Program-made: the position numbers and the translations under genes | Shown: positions 27,878 through 39,331 of the stretch, one piece after another | Numbering within the stretch: the first letter of the stretch is position 1 | Layout of the letters: each line of letters starts with the position of its first letter | The notes under the pieces: generated by a model | The model's input: the letters and a program-made list of their open reading frames with translations, nothing else | Database searches by the model: none | What the model was told of the DNA's origin: nothing | Assembly: GCF_000189635.1 (NCBI RefSeq) | Contig: NW_002476348.1 | Coordinates: 62,001 to 126,000, forward strand | DNA length: 64,000 nucleotides | Origin: Tetrahymena thermophila SB210 | Lineage: Eukaryota > Ciliophora > Oligohymenophorea > Hymenostomatida > Tetrahymenidae | Direction of reading: 5' to 3'

Positions 27878-29581
27878 ATGGAGACTAAAAAAAAAGTAGC
27901 ATATTTTTACAATAATGAAATTGGAAATTATAACTATGGTAAGCTGCATTTGATGAATCCTAAGAGAATTTCTATGACTCACTCTTTGATTGTTGGATAC
28001 GGAGTTTACAAAGATCTTGATGTTTATACCACAAGAGAAGCAACAAAAGAAGAAATTATGCAATTTCATGATTAAGATTATGTTGAATACCTCTCTAACT
28101 ATGTTTCAAGCTCTAAGATAGATTTTCTGAAGAAAAATGGATGCAGTATACCTTTAATAGATGAAGATGCAAAAAATGATAGTGATAAAAAGAAGTAATA
28201 TGGTATTGATGTATAAGCGGACTGCCCAGGTTTTGATGGACTCTATACTTTTAGTCAGCTCTCAACAGGTGGTTACTCAATAATTTATTTTTAATTTTTT
28301 TTATTAAATACTCTAGGAAATAAAATGTATTATTAAATAATATTCACAATATTTTGGATCATCAAGCTATTTAAGCTTTTTTTTCTCTACTTTTTCTTTG
28401 ATTGTTTAGAAGAATATAAGCAGCCTACTTTAATAATAATTTAGTTATATATTAATATTAATAGAGATTGGTTTTAAATCATAGATATATATACTAAATT
28501 ATGATGATTAATTTTTTTAAGTATTTAAGTTAAAGTTATATATTTAAAATAAGGTGGCTCTATCGATGCGGCTCATTTGATCATAAATAATGCAGCTGAT
28601 ATTGCTATTAACTGGGGAGGAGGTTTGCATCATGCGAAAAAAGGAGAAGCATATGGATTTTGCTATGTAAACGATATAGTTATATGTATTCTTGAACTTT
28701 TAAAAGTCTTTCCACGTGTTTTATATATTGATATCGATGTTCACCATGGTGATGGTGTTGAAGAAGCTTTCTATACAACTAACCGTGTAATGACTGTAAG
28801 TTTTCATGAGTTTGGTGAGGATTTCTTCCCAGGGACAGGAGGATTAAATAGCAATGGAGAAGGTTTAGGTAAAAACTATGCAGTGAATGTACCTTTGAGA
28901 CCTGGTATGGATGACGAAAGTTATGTTTAATTATTTAAAAATGTCATGAACAAAGTTATGGAAGTATATAGACCTGATGTTGTAGTATTTTAAACAGGAG
29001 CTGATAGCTTAGCAAATGATAAAATAGGTCATTTTAACCTTTCTATAAAAGGTCATGGATAGTGCTTAACATATATGATGGGCTTTAATGTACCTCTTGT
29101 AGTATTAGGAGGAGGTGGATACACTATTTAAAATGTTAGTCGTTGTTGGGCATTTGAAACAGGACTGTTAGTTAAAAAAAGTCTTAATGGTCCCATACCT
29201 GTTGATGACCCTTTCTTCCATTTATACGAAAAATAGAATGTGTTGCATGTCCCTATATAGTAAGTAGAAAATAAAAATAGTAAAGAAGACTTAAATAAAA
29301 TTTAAGAAGAAATATTCAAACAGCTTAAAGATGTTGAAGCTGCTCCTGGAGTTCCCTTCCACACAGTTCCTCGCACATTTTTGTATGATGATGAGGAATA
29401 CTTTGATGAGCATGAAATGGATAAAAATCATGATTATGATGGAAATAACTATGATTAAGATAAGCTCAACGATTATATTAATGGCTACCACTAAATGGAT
29501 ATTGAGTAAAATGATTAGAATGAAATAATTAGAAAGTCACCACTGCTCATTGAAAAAAGAAATAAATTTAATCATATTTGA
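27878..29581 (+). CDS. Class I (Rpd3/HDAC1-type) histone deacetylase, copy 2
   Basis: Tandem paralogue of the preceding gene, same strand. Exon 1 is 27878-28268, the intron 28269-28553 (285 nt), exon 2 28554-29581; together 473 codons (472 aa). The intron lies at exactly the same codon (the first Gly of STGGSID) but its sequence is unrelated to that of copy 1. Its donor reads GTGGTT rather than the usual GTAA; without splicing a TGA is reached about 240 nt in. All active-site motifs are retained ([43 protein letters not shown]). Protein differences are few and mainly conservative in the catalytic domain (FFTTNR to FYTTNR, GHGECL to GHGQCL), while third positions differ widely. The acidic tail is the most diverged part and again ends in FNHI. 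The two copies are probably both functional. Confidence 0.95.
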
Positions 29582-29812
29582 ATTGATAAAAATATTAATA
29601 AACTTATCAAATGTTAAGTTATTGTATATATTAAAATTTTTTAATCGTTATTTTGTAATAAATGTAATATGCTTAAAATTTCTGCATTTTTTTCTTAAAA
29701 TAAATTAATTATAGTCAAAAATTTTGAATAAAATAAAAGTTTAGTCAATAAAATATTAAATGTACAATTACAGATAAAAAGTAAACATAAAAGCATAATT
29801 AAATAATATCAA

Positions 29813-32709
29813 TCAATCATCTTCTTCTTGCTTATTATGTCCCTAATGATGAGTACCATGGAAATTTTTATGATGACCTTCATGACCTCCATGTTGTTAA
29901 TGTCCTTTGTGACTATCATGGCCATGTCCATGCTTAGAGTATTCTTGGTTTTCATCTTGATTATCATTTTTGTAATGGTGTTTTCCTTTTTTTTCGTATT
30001 GATTTTATTCTTCTGAGTCATCTCTATCCTACTTCTTAAACTTCTTTTTCTATTCAAACTGCTGTCTTTCTGCATTTTTCTTTTCCATGTCTACAGTTAA
30101 ATTTGTAATTTTATCAGGTAAAGTTGCATCTAAATGATTAAATGGAATTATGTGCACATTAGCTTTTTCTATGATCTAGTGGTGAACAAGTTTGTTAAAA
30201 ACAGGAATGTTAATAGAAGAATTCAAGTCATATTCAAAAATGAAATCTTATGATCTTATATTTCTGTTCTTATCATATTCATTTTTTGACTTTTCAAGAG
30301 CCTTTTCACCTTCTTGGTAAGCTTATTCTAAGACATTCACATCAATAAAAGGTAGCTTTATAATTTACATATGCTCCATAGTAGCTCCATACTTATCAAT
30401 ATCTAAAATTTAAGGGCAAAAAGGTTGTAGATATTTTTTAAATAAACCTTTGAATTCGGCAGGTAAGAGGGCTTCATTGTCTGGATGAAGAATAGCTAAA
30501 AGTTGCTTGTAAGGTTAGAATGGCTGAGTTTTGACAAATTTAACTTCAAATTTAGGATTTCTTTCTAAGAATTCAACAACATCTTGAGTTAAAGGAGCAT
30601 AATAGTGAGGGTAAAAGTAATTCCATGAAGCTTTCTCAATACCACGGAAATAGTAAAGAAGGGTGAATTCAAAACCTTCAAGATATTTCATGATAATTAA
30701 ATCATATTCTTACTAATTCGTCACTTTTAGTTTTTCTTTCAAATAAATTTCTTTACCATTCATTTCATCACTCAATATTTTCTGAATTTCATCTTCTTCA
30801 TCATCTTCTTGATTCTACTTTTACTTTTTCTATTCATCTTCAGTTCCACTTGCTAATTAATTATCCTTATCATGTTGATTGTGATGCTTTTTCTATTCCT
30901 TTTTATTTTTTTTGTGATATTCTTTATCATGGCTTTATTTTTATTCCTCCTAATCTTCATCGCTATCAGAAATAGGAATAATATCCTTAGGGATTTCTGT
31001 TTCTTCATTTACAGAGCTGGTCTATTATAATTTAAGGTCTTCTTCTTTGAAATCGTAATCAATCAAATCCTAATCCTTAATATCTTCAACGTTATTGATT
31101 TACTTCTAACTCATAATTTTGACGTAATCAAAGACCGATTTCTCTTCTTTTTAAGGAGCTTCGAAAATTCTATTATTCTTGAATTTAGGCTCAATAGTGG
31201 CTACTTGCTTAAAAAATTCTATGATTTAATTGTATTTAATAAAACCTCTATCACTAAGATAACTTGTAGCAGTCTCAAGATAGCTATCATATTTTTCGAT
31301 AAGCTTGTCTAAAATGTTAGGTTTATGTCCTTTTTCTGATTTAATTTGCATGTAATTCTAACGAGGAAGGAAGTCATTACCAGCGAATAAACTTAAAAAG
31401 ACAAAATCATCCATAAGAGACATAGGATTATATTTTAGATTCTATACTTGTTTATTGTCAAACATTTTCTTATACTTATCAAGAATTACTCTCTTCAATC
31501 CATTAATGTCAACTAAATCGTACTCTCTTTCTTTGTGCAAGTCTAATTGTGGATGACTAAGTTCTTCCTTAAGCTTCTATAATTCTTTTTCGAGATCTGT
31601 CTGTTTTAATTAATTTTTTTAATTAATAAAATTAATAATTAAAGAGTCTATTAAATAAATAAATACCTTATCTCCTTTAAATTTTGAGTTTTCTCTTAAA
31701 ATCAAAATACGCTTGCCAATTGTTGCAAGAGAAAGGAGGAGTAAATCTGCATCAGCTCCAACAATACAATGTGTGAGCTACAAATTAGTATGTTTTCTGA
31801 TTACTTCAAGGATTTTATGTTCACCTTCGCCAGGAGCATTACTATCACTCAAGATAAATTAGAGCTTCTTGTAACTTACCTAATGCTCTTTATGATCTGC
31901 TTCTCCATCAGTCATAGCTTTGTTAGATAAAGCAATACGAGTTTCAATATATCTCCTTAACTACTCATTTAGTTCATACATAAAAGGAGTTCCTGGAGCA
32001 ATTGAATTATTTGGTACGGTTTCTTCCTTCACATCAAATCCATGCTTTTTGAGCTCATCCTTCAATGTTAAATGATGCATTTCAGCATGGAATCTTCTTT
32101 GTCTTTGCTAGTTCATCTTTGCTCTTGGGCATGGACCATCTTTTTTAAGAATAATTTTTTAAATATAAAAGATGGCGAAAAGTTTTAATTAAAATTAATT
32201 TTTTTTGAATCTCATCATGCAAAAATAGCTTTCAAAACCACTCAAATTTGGTTAGAATGGATTTGCTAAGCTAAATATTAAAAAAAATTGTTTTGAATAA
32301 CATGAAGACCCAAGTATTCTTCTGATTTCATATTTGAAAACCTCAGGTATAAGAATTACCGTTTCAATTGGATCAGTAAAGAAAATACAAAAAAAATGTT
32401 AAATTAATAGCGTTTAAAATAATATAAGTGTTAGAAAATTTTACCTAACATAAGATAAACTTAGAGCTAAGGCTCTACTAGTTCGATAATTGAGTCGATG
32501 TGATCAATGACTTGCTTAAATATAGTTTCAAGAGATTTAGGTTTGAGTAAATAGTTATATTGGTGCTCATCTCTAGCGTATTAGTAGCAAATACCGTTTA
32601 CATCTATGTAAAGGCAGTCGATGTGTTTCTTTCTTCCGTTGCGTCTAACTTTTCTGACTTGATAAGGATACTTTCTGTGAATCCAACTAAAATAGCCTGG
32701 TACACCCAT
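29813..32709 (-). CDS. XRN-family 5'-3' exoribonuclease
   Basis: Processive 5'-3' degradation of 5'-monophosphate RNA is the known family activity. The exons are 32709-32445, 32139-31667 and 31600-29813, with introns 32140-32444 (305 nt) and 31601-31666 (66 nt); the total is 842 codons (841 aa). Family landmarks in order: N-terminal MGVPGYFSWIHRKYP, acidic metal site CLYIDVNGICY (Asp36), LDGPCPRAKMNQQR (about 88-101), SDSNAPGEGEHKI, CIVGADADLLLLSLAT and DDFVFLSLFAGNDFLP. A highly charged insert (about 443-518) interrupts the second conserved region. The last 50 or so residues are extremely His-rich (GHDSHKGHQQHGGHEGHH) and end in NKQEEDD. The Cys-type zinc knuckle of many nuclear Rat1/Xrn2 proteins was not seen. 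Whether this is a nuclear or cytoplasmic XRN cannot be told. It is convergent with deacetylase copy 2 (231 bp between stops) and divergent from the MFS gene. Confidence 0.94.
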
Positions 32710-33178
32710 CTTTAAATTTATATTTCCTTTTATTTAATTAAAGTAATATTTTATTAGTTCTCTTCTGATAATTATTACGTATGAAAACTTATTTTTTTTA
32801 TCTACTTTATCGTATTTAATTTAATTATTATTAATTAGATAAATTTATGAGAAATTCTTTAGCGTTTTAAAAGAAAAATTTCTTATTAATTCAAAGCTTG
32901 ATAAAAATCTAAGAAGATCTATTCCACTTACGATAACTCTTTCTTTTATATAGAACAAAAAAATTACGATTTATATAAATCAAATACTTAAATATGATGC
33001 TTCAATCTGGATTATTTAAAATTGAAATATGTTAGTCATAAATTTAATGTATTTGTATTCTTAAGAGATAAAAATACATAAAAGTGTAAATTAAATTCTT
33101 CTTTTATCAAATCAAAAGTCAATTGAAAGAAACCAAGAGAAAAAAAAACATCTTAAATTATAAAGAAATTATTTGCTT
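32710..33178. other. Divergent promoter region, XRN and MFS genes
   Basis: 469 bp between the two start codons, A/T-rich, with no coding-quality frame. Both promoters are expected here; no specific element could be recognised. Confidence 0.5.
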
Positions 33179-34921
33179 ATGGCTCTCAATCTTGATCAGA
33201 AATCATATATAACTATCGCTGGATCTATAATAGTACACTTAGTCCTAGGTACTATTTATTTATGGGGTGTTATAACTGTTTACATTACATCATACTTCAG
33301 AACTAAAGATAATCCAGACTTAACATTAAAATAAGCAGGAGTGGTCTTCCCTATCATGATGTTTTCAGTGGCTACAGGGATCCCATTAGGTATGAAACTT
33401 ATCAAAAAAACTGCTAGGACAAGGATAGTTTGTTTTATACTTACCACATTGGCAAGCGCTTGTATTTTTATTGCAAGCTGGTAAACATAATTTGGAGTAT
33501 TTGTTATATTTTATTCCCTCTTTTTTGGTGTTCTTGATGGAGCTTCTATGTCTATAACTCTTTATATTGGATTGCTTTATTATCCTAAAAAGAGAGGTTT
33601 AATTTCAGGACTCATTCTAGTTGGTTATGGGCTTGCATCTCTTATTTATAGCTAGGTGTTTTTCTAGATCGTAAATAAATAGAACTTACAACCTATTAAA
33701 GCAGGGAACGGAGAAAGCTATTTTATGGGGGATGCTGAATCAGTTGCTTAAAAAGTTCCTGAAGCTTTGAGATGGCTAAGCTTAGCTTATTTACTTCAAA
33801 TGTGGTTAGGTTCTATGTTGTTGATAGATCATCCAAGTTAAACTGAAATGCTTTTAAAGTAATAAAATGCTAAGAAGGAAGAGATGTAAAAGGGATAGGA
33901 ATAGAAACAATCATAACTGAAGTTAAACACTCTTGTAGTAAAAGTTCCATAAAATAATGATGATGAAAATAAAATTGGATAATTGAGCAAATAAATTTAA
34001 AATAGTGAATAGAATGCTAATTAATTAGTAGAAAATTAACAAACTGAAACAAATTAAAATGAAAATATAAATCTATTGCAAATTAAATCTAATTAGGAAA
34101 TAAATTATAAATCTGATAATAAAATAGAAGAAAATAAAGGTACTGTTATTTGCATAACAGAATCAACTAATAAAATACCAAGAGATGTTTAAATTTAAAT
34201 ATAAGATGAATCAAAAATAATTGAAGACGAAATAGAATATTATAAAAAACTTGGCTGCCCAAACTTTTCAACAGCAATTAAAACTAAATATTTTTACTTC
34301 GTCGTACTTACTTCATTTTTGACTGGATCAATTGGTTTATGCATTTCTGGAAATTATAAAACTTACGGAAAGGAGTATATTTCAGATGATGCATTCCTAA
34401 CTTTGATCGGATCTCTTTCTGGAATAACTAATGGTTTAACAAGACCATTTTGGTCAGCTCTTTTAGATAAATATAAATTCAAGGATTGCTATGCTGCCGT
34501 ATGTATTGTATAAATAATACTTTGTGTTACTTTTTAATTTGCTGTAAAGCATGATGCTTTTTATTTGTTTTGGGTAGTCATAACTATGGGCACTTTTGGT
34601 GGTACTTTTGGAATGCTTCTCGCTCTATGTGCGTAATTTTTTGGTACTACAGTTGGTTCTGAAGTTTATGGGATAGTTTGGTATGGTTATGCAGGAGCTA
34701 ATTTCCTACAATTCGCTCTTGTAGCTTTAGTCAAAGATAGTATTGGATTTCCTGGTATATTTTACATTTTTGCTGGAATGAATGGCCTTTCTTTAATATG
34801 GTTACGCTTAATGAATTATTAACCTAACTGGAAACCTTATTATGAAAAAATAAAAGAGATGGAACATGCCAAAAAGTAAAAGTAGATAGAAATTTCAAAC
34901 AGTCATTAAAAAAATACTTGA
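33179..34921 (+). CDS. Major facilitator superfamily transporter (oxalate/monocarboxylate-type)
   Basis: Secondary transporter of the plasma or an internal membrane; the substrate is unknown. A single uninterrupted frame of 581 codons (580 aa) starts MALNLDQKSYITIAGS and stops at TGA 34919-34921. Six hydrophobic helices occupy about residues 10-225 (VHLVLGTIYLWGVITVY, VVFPIMMFSVATGIPLG, GLISGLILVGYGLASLI). A long polar Q/N-rich loop of about 130 residues follows (about 220-355), then six more helices from about 360 (FYFVVLTSFLTGSIGL, GSLSGITNGLTRPFWSAL, GTFGGTFGMLLALCAQFFG). The GTIYLWGV and GxxNGLTRP motifs and the even 6+6 layout recall OxlT/monocarboxylate-like MFS proteins of protists, which is a family-level inference. 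Several copies of the 3' end and one internal piece of this gene occur in the array to the right, so this locus is the apparent donor. Confidence 0.92.
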
Positions 34922-35448
34922 AATTTCTTTTAATCTTTGATAAAAAAGAAACATATAAAAATTTTTTCACTAAGTATTGGTAGAATATTATACAAAACAT
35001 TTTCTTTTGTTTAGCGGTTTTTGGTTACTAAAATCTTTAAAAAATATATCAAAATCCTTTTAAATAAGTTTTACTCTCAAAAATAAATATTTTTTTAGTA
35101 TAATTAAATTTTATATTTTACATATATAAATTGTAAGTGCTTTAAATAAGGTAATGAATTTTAATTAATTAATTTACTTACAATCTTTTAATTATTTTTT
35201 TTCTGCAAATAAAAAAATTATATCTAATCAAAAATATTATCTATTTCAATGCAAAATTATTGAATAAACCTTAAAATAATAAAATTTATGGTTTTTTAAA
35301 ATTATATTTGCTTGAATAATTCATTCAAATAATAAAAAATATAATTTATTTATTTATCATTTAATGTTTTAAAATATTTATTTACTTTTATATATAATTA
35401 TTTAATAAAGTTAACATAAAGCATTTTTAATGATTCATTTTAAAATTT
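34922..35448. other. Array spacer 1 (3' side of secreted gene 1)
   Basis: Non-coding sequence between the MFS stop and the stop of secreted gene 1. It contains the best-conserved spacer block of the array, about 34970-35040, with core aagtattggtagaatatta followed by ggtttttggttactaaaatc. The last 100 bp (tatataattatttaataaag) are nearly identical next to every array gene and probably form its 3' UTR. Confidence 0.6.
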
Positions 35449-36348
35449 TCACTGTTGTTCTTAAGCAGGAAGATTATGTTGTATTTTGATTGTTGAAGGA
35501 TTAATAATTGTAACTTTTCCATTGCATTAAGATTTACCATAATCATCATACCAAGCTGGCTGAATTGTTTAACCGTTTGATAGAACTACCTTCATATTTG
35601 TGAATTCTAAATAGTCAGTAGGGAAATCAGTGCATGCAGAAATATTAAAAACTTCCAAAGTAGCATCAATCCAATTAAAGTTTCTGCTATTTTAAGCAAC
35701 TGATAAAATAGAAGATTGACCAGCTTTATTTGTTGAGGTGATAGTAGCAACATTATTTTAAACAGTGACTGAGCCATAAATTGTATCGTATGGATTGATT
35801 CCTGAAACAGCACTTGCATTTATAGCTTAACCTTGAGGACAACAGTTCCAAGATTAGAAATACCAACCACGATAGTAGCCCAAAACAGGTTAGATGATAC
35901 TGATGCCAGGACCACTTCCGCCATTATTTTAAGATCCAATAAAGTAAAACAATTATTAGTAGTTGGTAGTTTAAGGATTGTTAGGGACTCTGTAGTTTCC
36001 TTCAAATGATCTTAAAGTCAAGCCATTAGGGAGCCAATATCCACCAGCATCTATCCATTAATTGAGATTTTTGGTAGGATTTCTTTGGGAGCATCTATCG
36101 TTTTTAAAAATTTTTTTTGTAAAGTTTTATTCATCGTTTGTAAGATGTATAGATCCGTCCTCTAATTCTTCAACAAAAGTACCTGATGGAACATTTTAAA
36201 TGCATTCTTTTAGCATCAATCCAAAGGGAGTTTAGATATATTCTTCTCCTTCAATGATCTCAACATAATGTTAATAAGTAAATTCACTTTCAGCTCTAAA
36301 AGAAACTAGAACAAGCAAAAGGCATAGTACCAGCGAAAGTTTATTCAT
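35449..36348 (-). CDS. Secreted six-Cys family protein, array copy 1
   Basis: I do not recognise a named family. Intronless frame of exactly 900 nt (299 aa), starting MNKLSLVLCLLLVLV and ending at TGA 35449-35451. The signal peptide covers residues 1-19 (cleavage likely after SFRA). The mature protein has six cysteines (49, 86, 169, 170, 239, 275), one NFT sequon at 75-77, and aromatic/Gly-rich motifs: GGYWLPNG, SFEGNYRVP, FYFIGSQN, IIQPVLGYYRGW, SWNCCPQGQ and FNWIDATLEV. No transmembrane segment follows the signal peptide, so it is probably secreted or held in a secretory compartment. The QPVL..W...SWNCC pattern and NPYDTIYGSV recall beta-sandwich secreted proteins of fungi and bacteria; this is a loose resemblance, not an assignment. 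The C-terminus is NLPAQEQQ. Confidence 0.93.
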
Positions 36349-38431
36349 TTTTTTTATATTTTAAATTTATTTTTAGTAATTTATTAATTATTAGAATTTA
36401 TGATTAAAAAGTATTAATCATTTAAAGGCCTTAAATGATATTGCTAAAAGTAAAATATTAAACTTTAATATCTCTATTTCTATTTTTGTAAAGTATTATA
36501 GCTTTTAAAATACCATAAATGAACTTGAATTTTATAAAAGAAATAAATCTTATTATTATACATCATATTTTTAATGAATGGATTTAAAAAGATTATTCCA
36601 TGAAATCATAAAATTGTAACAACGTTCCTTACTAAGATACTATTGTATTATTAAGAGCTTAATTTTATTGAACTTAACATGAAAATTGAATTAAAACATT
36701 TTTATAAAATAAAATAAATAATTTATTAAAAAGCCTTTGTTTTAATATGAAAATATATTAGTTTTATAAAGCATTTAAATATATTCTAGATTATAAAATT
36801 TAATTGTTAGATATTTTGTATCCAAAAATTAAAATGTAATATAAAGTTGGATTTTTTAGTATTGTAAATTAATAATTGCATATTCATCTTATTTATTATT
36901 ATTATTATTGTAAGAGAAGTGTTAAGAGTGGTAATTTAATAGTTTCTTCCTCCTTATGTTAGTATAGAAAAATACCTTTATAATTAATTTACATTGCTTT
37001 ATAAGTTATTTTATTTTATTTTATATAAAAAATAAATTATTTTTTAATAGGAGGTAAACCGTTATTTGTAATTGACTTTATTATAATTTTTTTAAAAGTT
37101 TTTTTCATATAAAATAGTGTAAATTTGGAAAACATATTTCTTTCTAAATATAATTACTCAAATTCTGTAAATATCTTTTTTTATTATAAAATAGAGCATA
37201 AAATATCTAGATTTAATTTTTAATAATTATAATATTAAAGCAATATAGTAACAAAGTTTGAAACTATTAAAAATTTTATTATTTCATTATAATATTTTAG
37301 AAATTTATTCATTTTTATAATGGTTAATCAAATTCAAAATAACTTTTTCAAAGAAATAGTATTTTTTATTTTCCTTTTTTAAATAACTTAATAATGAAAA
37401 ATATATTTTAGCTTTATATTTAATTGCCTTTATTTGCAAAATATATCCTAAAAAACATAAATAGAATATTATAGATTTGTCAATAAAATATCTATTACTA
37501 GTTCAATTCTAAAATACAAATTAATTTATAAATTAAATTAAAATATAATTTTGATTAAAAAAAAAAATATTTAAATTTTATACTAAAGTTAAAATAAACA
37601 TTTTGTTTAATTTTTATCAAACATATTAAAATCTTAAAATAATCAGCACTTTTATGAAATCCTAATTTACAAAAAATAATTTTAATTTAAATTAAATTAA
37701 CATATTTTTACTTAATTAAATTAGAACCACAGAATAAATTCTAAATATAATTATTAAAAAAATTAAATCAAATTTTAATTATAATTTGTCTATCTTAATC
37801 AAAAATTATTTTTTTGTTTTTATATTTATTTTCAAGATAGGTTTAAAATATTCAATTAACTTTTTAGATGAAATTTATAAAACAAAGTAAAAAAAATACT
37901 TGAAATTTGTTTTAATCTTTTATAAAAAAGATACCTCTTAAAATTTTTTAATTAAGTATTGGTAGAATATTATACAAAATATTTATTTTTCATTAGAGGT
38001 TTTTGGTTACTAAAATCTTAAAAAAATATATCAAAATCCATTAAATAAATTTTACTCTCAATAATAAATAATTTTTTAGTATAATTAAATTGTGTATTTT
38101 ACATATATAAACTGTAAATGTTTTAAATAAAGTAGTGGTTTTTAATTAATTAATTTACTTACATATTATTAATTTTTTTTCTTCTGCATATTAAAAATTT
38201 TACCAAATCAAAAATATTGTTTATTTCATTACATGATTATTGAATAAACCTTTAAAATAAAAATTCATAGCTGTTTTAATAAATTATATTTGCTAGAATA
38301 ATTCAAATAATGAAAAATATTATTTATTTATTAATCATTTAATGCTTTAAAAATATTTATTTACTTTTATAGATAGTTATTTAATAAAGTTAACATAAAG
38401 CATTTATAATTATATACTGATTTTTAAATTT
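36349..38431. other. Array spacer 2
   Basis: About 2.1 kb of A/T-rich non-coding sequence: the 5' flank of copy 1, then the unit boundary near 37885 and the 3' flank of copy 2. It includes a short TTA microsatellite (about 36893-36910) and the conserved aagtattggtagaatatta block near 37955. No coding-quality frame was seen. Confidence 0.6.
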
Positions 38432-39331
38432 TCACTGCTGTTCTTAAGCAGAAACATAATGTTGTATTTTGATTGTTGAAGGATTAATAATTTGAATACT
38501 TCCATTGCATTCTGAGATACCATACTTATCATACCAAGCTGGTTGAATTGTTTCACCGTCTGATATAACTACCTTCATATCTGTGTATTCTAAATAGCCA
38601 TTAGGGAAGTCAGTACATGCAGAAATATAATAAACTTCCAAAGTAGCATCAATCCAATTAAAGTTTCTACCACTTTAAGCAACTGATAAAACAGATGAAT
38701 TGCCAGCTTTATTTGTTGAGGTGATATTAACAACATTATTTTAAACTGTGATTGAGCCATGAATTGAATCCTATGGATTGATTCCTGAAACAGGACTTGC
38801 ATTTATAGCTTAACCTTGAGGGCAACAGTTCCAAGATTAGAATATCCAATTACCATTGTAGGTCAAAACAGGTTAGACGATAGTTGTACCAGGACCACTT
38901 CCGTCATTATTTTAAGATCCAATAAAGTAATACAATACTTAGCCATGGTTAGTTTAAGGTTTGTTAGGGACAGTGTAGTTTCCTTCAAATGATTTTAAAG
39001 TAAAGCCAACAGGGAGATAATATCCACTACTATCAATCCAATCTTTGAGATTCTTGGTAGGATTTCTTTGGGAACATCTATCGTTTTTAAAAATCTTTTT
39101 TGCAAAGTTTTATTAGTCGTTTGTAAGATGTATAGATCCGTCCTCTAATTCTTCAACAAAAGTACCTGATGGAACATTTTGAACACATTCTTTTAACATC
39201 AAGCCATAGGGAGTTTAGATATATTATTCTCCTTCAATGATCTCAACAGTGTGTTCAAAATTAAATTCACTTTCTGCTCTAAAAGAAACCAGGATTATCG
39301 AAAGGCATAGTATTAGAGAAAGTTTATTCAT
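38432..39331 (-). CDS. Secreted six-Cys family protein, array copy 2
   Basis: 900 nt, 299 aa, no intron, all six Cys kept. This is the most diverged copy. The signal peptide is LSLILCLSIILVSFRA. The central loop reads QPVLTYNGNWIF, SSGYYLPVGFTLK replaces GGYWLPNGLTLR, and the C-terminal part has NGYLEYTDMKVVISDGE and HYVSAQEQQ. It has additional Asn-X-Ser/Thr sites (NYTVP, NITST, NGSIQ). The catalogue of aromatic and Gly positions is otherwise unchanged, and no disabling mutation is visible. Confidence 0.93.

Noticed and set aside
25691..29581. Deacetylases as pseudogenes because of many TAA/TAG codons
   Set aside because: Those codons are Gln in the ciliate code; both frames are intact with all catalytic residues.
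29809..30075. Met/Lys-rich minus-strand frame and its plus-strand partner
   Set aside because: Off-frame readings of the His-rich tail of the XRN gene.
35607..36005. Minus-strand frames of 60-70 codons repeated in each array copy
   Set aside because: Standard-code artefacts: they are out of frame with, or partial pieces of, the 299-residue proteins read with the ciliate code.
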